Positions 1 to 6,829 of a stretch of DNA of 64,000 nucleotides are shown one piece after another. The notes beneath the pieces were generated by a model. It did no database searches. It was given only the letters and a program-made list of their open reading frames with translations, and had not been told where the DNA came from. The position numbers and the translations under genes are program-made. Origin of the DNA: Hyphomicrobiales bacterium (GTDB taxonomy: Bacteria > Pseudomonadota > Alphaproteobacteria > Rhizobiales > Rhizobiaceae). The DNA is taken from NCBI GenBank assembly GCA_900466005.1, contig UEGQ01000012.1:121876-185875 (forward strand), read 5' to 3'. Every line of letters starts with the position of its first letter. Position 1 is the first letter of the stretch.

Positions 1-156
1 CATGGCGGTGGCAAGAGCGGCGTCGACGGCGTTACCGCCGGCGGCAAGAGTGGCTATGCCGGCCTGTGCGGCCACCGGCTGGCTGGTGGCCACGGAGGCG
101 GTGCCGAACTGGGCTACCCGCCGGGAAGTGTAAGGGAAACGCGTGTCGAGGCTCAT
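1..156 (-). CDS. ggt: Gamma-glutamyltransferase, N-terminal part (cut by window edge)
   Basis: Only the first 52 codons are present; the gene runs off the left edge. The visible N-terminus contains ATSQPVAAQAG followed by AAGGNAVDAALATA, the standard opening of the gamma-glutamyltransferase (Ntn-hydrolase) family, which cleaves or transfers gamma-glutamyl groups. No signal peptide is visible, so a cytoplasmic form is likely. Its ATG (154-156) overlaps the TGA stop of the acyl-CoA synthetase gene (153-155), which implies one operon with translational coupling. The catalytic threonine and small subunit lie outside the window, so activity cannot be judged. Confidence 0.85.
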   Translation of the reverse strand, partial: MSLDTRFPYTSRRVAQFGTASVATSQPVAAQAGIATLAAGGNAVDAALATAM

Positions 157-1781
157 CGCCAGGTTCCTTCCTCGGCGTCGTAGGCGCCGCTGCACAAGTC
201 GCCGACGCCGGTGATCAGTGTCTTCTTCTCGATCTTGTTGGACGCGGTGCGGGGGAAGCTGTCGACATAGCTGACATATCGCGGAACCTTGAATTTCGCC
301 AGGTATTTGCGTGCGTGCTCGAGGATTGTTTCCACTGGCAGCGTGTCGCGGCAGACACCGTTCTTGAGCTGGACGTAAATCTTCACTTCCTCGCCGCGCA
401 CCGGATCCGGAACCGGGACTGCGGCAGCGTCTTCGACCTCCGGCAGCATGCAGATCGCGGCTTCGACTTCGCGCGCTGCAATATTTTCCTGCGAGCGGCG
501 GATCATGTCTTTCAGCCGCCCGACGACATAGAGAAACCCCTCATCGTCCTCACGAAACAGATCGCCGGTGCGGAACCACCCGCCGCTACGGAAGACCTCG
601 CCATTCGCGTCCGGCCTGTTCCAATATCCCTTGAAGATCGAGCGTCCCCGGACCCAAAGTTCGCCGAGCTCCCCCCGCGCGACCGGCTGGCCTTCCGCGT
701 CGCGGATCGATGTTTCACGACACGGTGCCGCAATGCCGACGCTTCCTGAATCATACATCTCGTCAAGCTCCGGCGGCGTCCAGGTTCCGAGTCCGATTTC
801 GGTCATTCCAAACCCTTCGCGCGCTATCACTCCGAAGCGCTTGTGGAATTCGCGGCAGGTCTCCGGCGGCCAGCCGAAGGTTGCTACCTGTTTCAACTTC
901 GTTTCTGAATCCCTTGGAGCCGGCTGCTGCCGCGTCATCAGTAGCGGAAACATGCACCATTCGATCGAATGATCGTGGATCCAGCCCAGGAAGCGCGAGG
1001 ACGAAAGACCTGGTGCGATAACCAGCGTCGCGCCCGTGATCAACGCCTTCAGCGTGATCCATTGCGGATCCATGTAGAAGTAGGGCTGGGCGGACAGGAT
1101 GCGGCGGGCAGGTTCCAAGTCCCATGCGATGGCCGCATTGGCGAGAACCAGCCAATAGTCATGCGTCAACATACAACCCTTCGGGAAGCCGGTCGTCCCC
1201 GACGTATACTGGATATTCGCGAGACTGTCGGGGCCGACTTCATCGCCCGAGACGGGCTCTGTCGAGCATAGGGCAACGACACGCTCGAATTCACCTTCCC
1301 CGGTTCCGAGATCGACGATCCTTGTCGGCCCATCCAGTTCGACTGACAGACCATCGATTGTCTTACTGAAGATGGTGTCGTGAAGAAGGACGCGTGCGCC
1401 GGCATCATTGACGACATAGGCGATCTCATGGGCCGTGTAGCGCGTATTGACCGGCACATGGATCGCGCCGATGCGGGCGAGGGCGACAAAGAGCGCTGGA
1501 TAGGCAAGTCGATTGGGGAGCATGACAGCCACGCGATCGCCTGGACCTACGCCCATCTCAAGAAGAGCCCGGGCATATTGGTGGGTCAGTGCCTCAAACT
1601 GTGCGAAGGTTATCCGCTCCTGTCGATCGAAGACCTCAATCGCCACGCGGTCGGCAAAACGAGCACATGCATTTGTTACCGCACCTCCGATAGTCGTGCG
1701 CGGAATGGCTTCGCCGATTTCACGCGTTCGGCGTGTCGCCTCGGCAATTCGGGTCATCGGAATTGAGCTGCTGTGGGTCAT
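153..1781 (-). CDS. Acyl-CoA synthetase (class I adenylate-forming enzyme)
   Basis: This AMP-binding ligase activates a carboxylic acid to an acyl-AMP and then usually to the CoA thioester. With the start used here it has 542 residues. The phosphate-binding motif YTSGTTGFPKG starts at residue 192, the GxYWNRP and WFRTGD motifs follow, and the C-terminal lysine of the PRTASNK motif is near residue 516, so the enzyme looks complete. Upstream in-frame codons reach 1850 (TTG) and 1841 (ATG), but these lie inside a 16-bp palindrome that is probably the TetR operator, so I favour ATG at 1781; 1757 is also possible. The stop overlaps the ggt start. It is transcribed divergently from the TetR gene. 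The substrate is unknown; short or aromatic acids are possible. Confidence 0.88.
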   Translation of the reverse strand: MTHSSSIPMTRIAEATRRTREIGEAIPRTTIGGAVTNACARFADRVAIEVFDRQERITFAQFEALTHQYARALLEMGVGPGDRVAVMLPNRLAYPALFVALARIGAIHVPVNTRYTAHEIAYVVNDAGARVLLHDTIFSKTIDGLSVELDGPTRIVDLGTGEGEFERVVALCSTEPVSGDEVGPDSLANIQYTSGTTGFPKGCMLTHDYWLVLANAAIAWDLEPARRILSAQPYFYMDPQWITLKALITGATLVIAPGLSSSRFLGWIHDHSIEWCMFPLLMTRQQPAPRDSETKLKQVATFGWPPETCREFHKRFGVIAREGFGMTEIGLGTWTPPELDEMYDSGSVGIAAPCRETSIRDAEGQPVARGELGELWVRGRSIFKGYWNRPDANGEVFRSGGWFRTGDLFREDDEGFLYVVGRLKDMIRRSQENIAAREVEAAICMLPEVEDAAAVPVPDPVRGEEVKIYVQLKNGVCRDTLPVETILEHARKYLAKFKVPRYVSYVDSFPRTASNKIEKKTLITGVGDLCSGAYDAEEGTWR

Positions 1782-1834
1782 TGGGGGCCGCCTGTCATCT
1801 GTTCGCACAACGCGCCACGCACTATCGACCAAAA

Positions 1835-1850
1835 TTGACATATTTGTCAA
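1835..1850. promoter_or_regulatory. Perfect palindrome, likely TetR operator
   Basis: TTGACA-TATT-TGTCAA is a perfect inverted repeat with a 4-nt centre. It sits between the divergent acyl-CoA synthetase and TetR genes, about 100 nt upstream of the TetR start. This is a typical position and size for the operator of the local TetR regulator. It covers the most upstream possible starts of the synthetase, which argues for a downstream start there. Confidence 0.6.
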
Positions 1851-1949
1851 ATATATGGGATTGCCTTATCACTAAGGGTACACGTATTGCGTTTTCCAGT
1901 GTGTGTCGCGATAACCAGACCATGGAAGCCGAGGGCTAGGAGCAACATC

Positions 1950-2612
1950 ATGTCGACAGAAGTGAACCAGTCCAAACGCTATTCAAAGCGACGCGAGCAT
2001 ATATTGACCGAGGCGCTTCGTGTCTTTTCGGAACGCGGGCTGGAATCCACCGGGATCAAGGAAATCGCGACGAATCTGGGTCTGACACACCCGGCGCTCT
2101 ACCACTATTTCTCGTCCAAGGAACAGCTTGTCTACGAGGCGGTGGAAAAAGCAATTCTCGATGAGATTGCCGCGATGGAGAAGGCGGTAGAGAGTCTCCC
2201 GCCACATCCCGCATTACAGCTCTATTCCCTTGCTCGTGCACAGGTTTTCCATGAATTGGACGACCGTGCCTATATTCCCTTCGTGAATGCTTTCCTCTAT
2301 GGCCCGCTCCGCAATGCCGCAAAACTGAGTGAGGAGCAGCGCAATGATATCCTCAGGTTGCAACGCCGCATCGTCGGTCTTTACCGGGATGTGGTCGTAG
2401 CGGGACAGAAGTCCGGTGAATTCGCACCCGGTTCGCCGACCATGGCGGCGTTCGGCATCCTCGGCATCTTGTCCTACACTGTCTTCTGGTTCCAGCCCGA
2501 TGGCCAGATGAGCGCCGAGGCGGTCGCCGAGGTTGTTGCAGCCCAGGCCGTACGTTCAGTCAGCCGGCTTGTCGACGCGGAAGCGCAGGTCAGTTCCAAG
2601 CCCCCAAGATAG
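1950..2612 (+). CDS. TetR/AcrR family transcriptional regulator
   Basis: A 220-residue TetR regulator. The N-terminal helix-turn-helix is clear: GLESTGIKEIATNLG, then the recognition segment ALYHYFSSKEQLV at about residues 37-56. The C-terminal ligand-binding domain is divergent, as usual. The ATG at 1950 is chosen because an AGGAGCAAC ribosome-binding site precedes it; an in-frame start at 1887 lacks one and adds a non-family tail. It probably represses the divergent acyl-CoA synthetase-ggt operon through the palindrome at 1835-1850, and may also control the TRAP operon 68 nt downstream. Confidence 0.9.
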   Translation: MSTEVNQSKRYSKRREHILTEALRVFSERGLESTGIKEIATNLGLTHPALYHYFSSKEQLVYEAVEKAILDEIAAMEKAVESLPPHPALQLYSLARAQVFHELDDRAYIPFVNAFLYGPLRNAAKLSEEQRNDILRLQRRIVGLYRDVVVAGQKSGEFAPGSPTMAAFGILGILSYTVFWFQPDGQMSAEAVAEVVAAQAVRSVSRLVDAEAQVSSKPPR

Positions 2613-2680
2613 ATATTGACAACCGTGTAAAAAATGAGAAACTGATCGCATCGTGGGAACAAAAAGGGGGGAACCTTACC

Positions 2681-3724
2681 ATGAAGCGACTGATCATCAC
2701 TGCTACCGCATTTAGCCTCTTTGCGAGCACGGTGCTTGCGGAGGTCGAGGAAGGAAAGTTCAAAGTCGTGGGTACTTGGGGCACAGGCGCCATGTATCCG
2801 GAGCACGAGGCGCCGTTGTGGAGCAAGGCGTTGCCCGACGCCTCGGGTGGCAAGCTTACCGCCGAGATCCAGCCCATGACCGATCTCGGTCTCAAGGGTT
2901 TCGAGACGGTCAAACTGCTGCAGACCGGTGTCTATGACGCTGGTTTTGGCGCCTATTCCTACATTGCCTCGGGAAATCCCGTATTCGAGGGTATCGACCT
3001 CGCTCTGGCGTCCGGAAGCGGCGAGGAGAACCGCCGGCTTGTCGAGGCTTATGAACCGGTCGTCGCCGAGGCATTCGAGCGCATCCATGGCGTGAAACTT
3101 CTGGCGAGCTATCCGTTTCCTGCGCAGATCCTGGTTTGCCGCGGCGCCTTTAACGGCCTGGCGGATCTGAAGGGGCGCAAGATCCGCGTCTACTCTACGA
3201 CGCTGGGCGACATGGCCGAAGGACTGGGCGGTGTGAGTGTCACGATCCCGCTTGGTGATGTCGTGCCTGCGCTCCAGCGCGGGGTGGTCGATTGCGGCAT
3301 TTCCAGCGGTATCAGCATGTACACCGCGAAATGGCAGGACGTCGTAAAGTACGTGTACGAGACGCCCGTCTCCGCCGGCATCGCGTTCCTTGCCATGAAC
3401 AAGGACAGATGGAGCAACCTTAATCCCGAAACGCAGGCGCTGATTGAGGCGGAAGTCGCCAAATTCGTGGATGGCGCCTGGGCCGCTCTTGCGGACTCAC
3501 AGATCCAGGGGGTGGCCTGCCTCACAGGTCAGGGCGAGAAATGCCGCTACGGCGAACCTGCGAAGATGCAGCTCGTGAAGGCGACGGACGCGGACGAAAC
3601 GATCAGGAAGCAACTGCTCGCGGAGTTCGTTCTGAAACGGTACGCCGAACGCTGCGGTGACGAATGCACCGCACGCTGGAACGAAACCGCCGGTGCGGTG
3701 GTCGGCGTTGACGCGAAACCGTAA
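2681..3724 (+). CDS. dctP: TRAP transporter solute-binding protein (DctP family)
   Basis: Periplasmic binding protein of a tripartite ATP-independent transporter, 347 residues. The signal peptide spans residues 1-20 with cleavage after VLA. The mature part has the DctP fold, including the LADLKGRKIRVY segment and the substrate-proximal region GVVDCGISSG. Such proteins usually bind carboxylate-containing solutes through a conserved arginine. The start has a strong purine-rich ribosome-binding site at 2661-2673. Both membrane subunits follow at 3771 and 4391. The ligand is unknown, but the neighbours (acyl-CoA synthetase, MaoC hydratase, formamidase-like enzyme) suggest an organic acid or an amide-bearing acid. 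Confidence 0.88.
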   Translation: MKRLIITATAFSLFASTVLAEVEEGKFKVVGTWGTGAMYPEHEAPLWSKALPDASGGKLTAEIQPMTDLGLKGFETVKLLQTGVYDAGFGAYSYIASGNPVFEGIDLALASGSGEENRRLVEAYEPVVAEAFERIHGVKLLASYPFPAQILVCRGAFNGLADLKGRKIRVYSTTLGDMAEGLGGVSVTIPLGDVVPALQRGVVDCGISSGISMYTAKWQDVVKYVYETPVSAGIAFLAMNKDRWSNLNPETQALIEAEVAKFVDGAWAALADSQIQGVACLTGQGEKCRYGEPAKMQLVKATDADETIRKQLLAEFVLKRYAERCGDECTARWNETAGAVVGVDAKP

Positions 3725-3770
3725 TCGCGTCGGACACAATCTGAAAACCACATCTTGGGGAACATCAGCG

Positions 3771-4394
3771 ATGTTGGACCGAATCCTGCTTCGCGGGCAT
3801 GGCACGCTTGAGCGCGGCGCCCGCATTCTTGTCTGGGCGTGCGGGGGCGCCCTCATCGTGATGTCGTTCGTCATCACTGTCGAAGCCCTTATGCGCAAGT
3901 TTCTTAGCCACTCGTTTGGCGGCGTGGACGAAATCACGGCCTATGTCTTCGCCGTCACAACGACTCTCGCGTTCCCATTCGCGATCCTGCAGCGCGCAAA
4001 TATCCGGATCGATGTACTGCGCAATTTCTTTCCCACCCCCTTACGCGCTGCAATGGATGTTCTTTCCTGGGCTTCGTTCACCTTCGTCTTTGGTCTGATC
4101 GCCTATCGCGCCTGCGGCCTTGCATGGGAATCCTGGCAGGAGGGCGCCCGGTCAATCACACCTTTGCGCAGTTACCTGGCCATTCCCCAGGGATTTTGGG
4201 CTCTGGGGTTGGTCGCCGCACTGATCGCGTCGCTTTCAGTGGCAGTTCGCTCCATCGGGCTGGTTCGGGCCGGACGGACGCAAGACGCAGCCGCGCTGCT
4301 GTCGCCCGCCGACGAAGTTGAGCAGGAGCTTTCCCACATTTCCACATCTGCCGTGACTTCATCCGGCAGCCACACGATCGGAGAGTTGTCATGA
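3771..4394 (+). CDS. dctQ: TRAP transporter small permease (DctQ family)
   Basis: A 207-residue protein with about four hydrophobic segments, matching the small membrane subunit that links the binding protein to the large permease. The motif FGGVDEITAYVF in the second segment region is typical of DctQ proteins. The ATG at 3771 is used because TGGGGA precedes it and because translation from an upstream in-frame codon adds a non-hydrophobic, non-family tail. Its TGA overlaps the ATG of the large permease (ATGA at 4391-4394), indicating coupled translation. Confidence 0.88.
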   Translation: MLDRILLRGHGTLERGARILVWACGGALIVMSFVITVEALMRKFLSHSFGGVDEITAYVFAVTTTLAFPFAILQRANIRIDVLRNFFPTPLRAAMDVLSWASFTFVFGLIAYRACGLAWESWQEGARSITPLRSYLAIPQGFWALGLVAALIASLSVAVRSIGLVRAGRTQDAAALLSPADEVEQELSHISTSAVTSSGSHTIGELS

Positions 4395-5680
4395 TCACGG
4401 CCACTATCTCCATTTTGCTAGGCGCGCTCGCCCTGTCGATCTCGGTCGCGGCATCGCTGGGCATCGTGGCCTTCGCGCTGACGTGGTTCTTTACCTCCGC
4501 GCCACTCGACAGGATGGTCGGCGAGGTCGCGTGGCAATCCATGTCCTCCGACACGCTTGTCGCCATCCCTTTCTTCATCCTGCTCGGCGAGATCCTGCTG
4601 CGGGCGGGCATTGCCGAACGGATGTATGGCGCCCTGGTCGAATGGTTGTCCTGGCTTCCGGGCGGCACGATGCATGCCAATATCGGAGCCTGCGCCCTCT
4701 TTGCCGCATCGTCAGGCTCGAGCGTCGCAACCGCCGCGACGATTGGGACGGTGTCGATTCCGGAAATCGAAAAGCACGGATACAGCCAACGCCTCTTCCT
4801 TGGCTCGCTGACGGCCGGCGGGACGCTCGGGATACTTATCCCTCCCTCCGTATCGCTCATCGTCTACGGGGCGCTCACAGAGACCTCGATTCCCAGACTC
4901 TACATGGCAAGCATGCTTCCCGGAGTCGTTCTGGCTGGACTATTCATGTTTCTGATCGCCGGCATTTGCATCATACGCCCCGCGGCGGGTGGAAGGCCGG
5001 TCAGGACCTCATGGAAGAGCCGCATCCGTGCTATCCCTGACTTGTTCCCGCCGCTTTTCATTTTTGCGCTTGTCGTCATCACGATCTATGTCGGAATCGC
5101 AACGCCGACGGAGGCCGCCGCCTTCGGTGTCGTGGGGGCCATAGGGCTTGCCGCCATGCATGGTCGGGCGACGGTTGCAATGCTGACCGAGGCGATCGAG
5201 GGCACCATGCGCACGACTGCCATGGTCACCGCCATCATCATGACTGCGCTATTGCTGAATTTTGTCATGACCTTTCTCGGCATCTCCCGGCAGATTGTCG
5301 ATGTCGTGGTCGCCCTCGATCTCAGCCCGACGATGCTGATGCTCGCGATCGTCGCCTTCTACCTCGTGCTCGGTTGTTTCATGGAGGGCTTCTCAATCCT
5401 CCTGGTGACGGTTCCGATCATCGTCCCGATCGTTGTCTCGCTCGGCTATGACTCGATCTGGTTCGGCGTCGTCCTGACGCTGCTGCTGGAGGCCGCGCTG
5501 ATCACGCCTCCGATCGGCATGAACCTCTACGTTGTGCAGGGCGTGCGCAAGGGCGGGCCGCTCAGCGACGTCATCATGGGATCGCTGCCGTTCGTTGTCA
5601 TCATCTTTCTGATGATCCTGATCCTGATGGCTTTTCCCAACCTGGCCCTGTGGCTGCCGTCAATTGCCTTTGATTCCTAG
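4391..5680 (+). CDS. dctM: TRAP transporter large permease (DctM family)
   Basis: A 429-residue polytopic membrane protein carrying the DctM signatures: IPFFILLGEILLRAGIA, SGSSVATAATIGTVSIPE, and the GTLGILIPPSV and TPPIGMNLYV loops. It uses the sodium or proton gradient to move the solute delivered by the binding protein. It overlaps dctQ by 4 nt and is followed 9 nt later by the MaoC-like gene, so the transporter and the first enzymes are probably co-transcribed. The length is normal for the family and nothing appears to be missing. Confidence 0.92.
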   Translation: MITATISILLGALALSISVAASLGIVAFALTWFFTSAPLDRMVGEVAWQSMSSDTLVAIPFFILLGEILLRAGIAERMYGALVEWLSWLPGGTMHANIGACALFAASSGSSVATAATIGTVSIPEIEKHGYSQRLFLGSLTAGGTLGILIPPSVSLIVYGALTETSIPRLYMASMLPGVVLAGLFMFLIAGICIIRPAAGGRPVRTSWKSRIRAIPDLFPPLFIFALVVITIYVGIATPTEAAAFGVVGAIGLAAMHGRATVAMLTEAIEGTMRTTAMVTAIIMTALLLNFVMTFLGISRQIVDVVVALDLSPTMLMLAIVAFYLVLGCFMEGFSILLVTVPIIVPIVVSLGYDSIWFGVVLTLLLEAALITPPIGMNLYVVQGVRKGGPLSDVIMGSLPFVVIIFLMILILMAFPNLALWLPSIAFDS

Positions 5681-5689
5681 GAGAAATAC

Positions 5690-6199
5690 ATGCGTATCGA
5701 TCTATCCGACCGGACATCCCTCCAACAGCACCTCGGCAAGGAAATCGGCCGATCCGGCTGGCACGTCATCAGCCAGGTGGACATTGACGCATTCGGCCGG
5801 CTTACCAAAGACGTTGATGCGATGCACATGGATCCCGTATGGGCGCGCGATCACAGCCCTTACGGCGTCACGATCGTCTACGGCTTTCAGACCATTTCCA
5901 TGATGACCGCGATGATCAACGAGATCCTGAAGCGGGGTTCTACCGAGGCCTACAAGCTCAACTACGGCTTCGACCGGATGAGGCTCATGGCGCCAGTCCC
6001 CGTCGGAGCGTCGATCCGTGGCATTGCGAAGCTTAAGAAGATCGACGATCGCGGGGAGAGCCGATTCCTGGTCACGATCGAGATGACGGTGGAGGTCGAG
6101 GGCAAGGAAAAGCCTGCCGCAGTCGCTGATTGGCTGTTCATGGTGGTCAACGGCGGCGAGTCCGAACGTCGCCCTGAAATGGCTGACGGTGAGAGATGA
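5690..6199 (+). CDS. MaoC-like (R)-specific hydratase/dehydratase
   Basis: A 169-residue hot-dog-fold protein of the MaoC family. The N-terminal part contains the hydratase motif: VDIDAFGRLTKDVDAMHMDP has the catalytic Asp and His spaced as in enoyl-CoA hydratase 2. The segment GVTIVYGFQTISMM matches the helix that follows. Such enzymes hydrate 2-enoyl-CoA to (R)-3-hydroxyacyl-CoA. This would fit with acyl-CoA made by the divergent synthetase. It starts 9 nt after dctM and its stop overlaps the start of the DJ-1/PfpI gene. Confidence 0.8.
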   Translation: MRIDLSDRTSLQQHLGKEIGRSGWHVISQVDIDAFGRLTKDVDAMHMDPVWARDHSPYGVTIVYGFQTISMMTAMINEILKRGSTEAYKLNYGFDRMRLMAPVPVGASIRGIAKLKKIDDRGESRFLVTIEMTVEVEGKEKPAAVADWLFMVVNGGESERRPEMADGER

Positions 6200-6822
6200 T
6201 AAAACGGATCGGCTTTCTGGCCTATCCGGGCGTAGAGGAGCTCGACCTGGCGGGGCCGTGGGAAATGGCCACGATGTGGCAGGCTTATGCCGACGGCCCC
6301 GATTGCCTGGTTGTCGCTGCGGAAAAAGGTTCGGTGCGGTGTGCGAAAGGCCTCCTGATTGCTGCGGAACACGATTTCGGGACCTGTCCATCGCTTGATG
6401 CGCTGGTGGTTCCCGGAGGGTTTTCCGCCTTTGACGAGATGCGCAACGAACGCCTCGTCGGTTTCATTCGGGATAGCGGCGGCGAGGACAAGAACATCCT
6501 GTCTGTCTGTTCCGGTGCCTTCCTCTTGCTCGCAGCTGGTCTCCTCAAAAACCGCAGGGCGACGACCCACTGGAAGGTCCTCGACCGGTTGCGCGAGGCA
6601 GGCGTCGACGTGGTCGAGGAACGTTTCGTCCGTGACGGCAACGTCTGGTCCAGCGGCGGAGTGTCTGCCGGAATGGATCTGATGCTGCATTTCATCGCCG
6701 AGACAGCCGGCGCGGATACTGCCGCAGAAGTCCAGCATAACGCCGAATATTACCCCACGCGCAGGCTCTATGGGTCGGCGCACCTTTCTTCGGGCATGCC
6801 CGCCTATATGAAAAACCTGTGA
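6196..6822 (+). CDS. DJ-1/PfpI family protein, isonitrile hydratase-like
   Basis: A 208-residue class I glutamine-amidotransferase-like protein. The nucleophile elbow is VCSGAFLLLAAGLL with Cys105, and the N-terminal motif ELDLAGPWEM places Asp17 where the characterised Pseudomonas isonitrile hydratase InhA has its catalytic Asp17. The residue after the cysteine is Ser, where InhA has Thr. Isonitrile hydratase converts R-NC to the N-substituted formamide. Specific activity is an inference, since many DJ-1/PfpI proteins share this motif. It overlaps the MaoC gene by 4 nt and ends 7 nt before the dimethylformamidase-like gene, which could hydrolyse exactly that product. The alternative is a protein-repair or glyoxalase-like role. 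Confidence 0.75.
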   Translation: MIKRIGFLAYPGVEELDLAGPWEMATMWQAYADGPDCLVVAAEKGSVRCAKGLLIAAEHDFGTCPSLDALVVPGGFSAFDEMRNERLVGFIRDSGGEDKNILSVCSGAFLLLAAGLLKNRRATTHWKVLDRLREAGVDVVEERFVRDGNVWSSGGVSAGMDLMLHFIAETAGADTAAEVQHNAEYYPTRRLYGSAHLSSGMPAYMKNL

Positions 6823-6829
6823 GGTCGTC

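Noticed and set aside
2617..2645. Sigma-70 promoter before dctP (TTGACA at 2617)
   Set aside because: The -35 hexamer is perfect, but no acceptable -10 hexamer lies at 16-18 nt.
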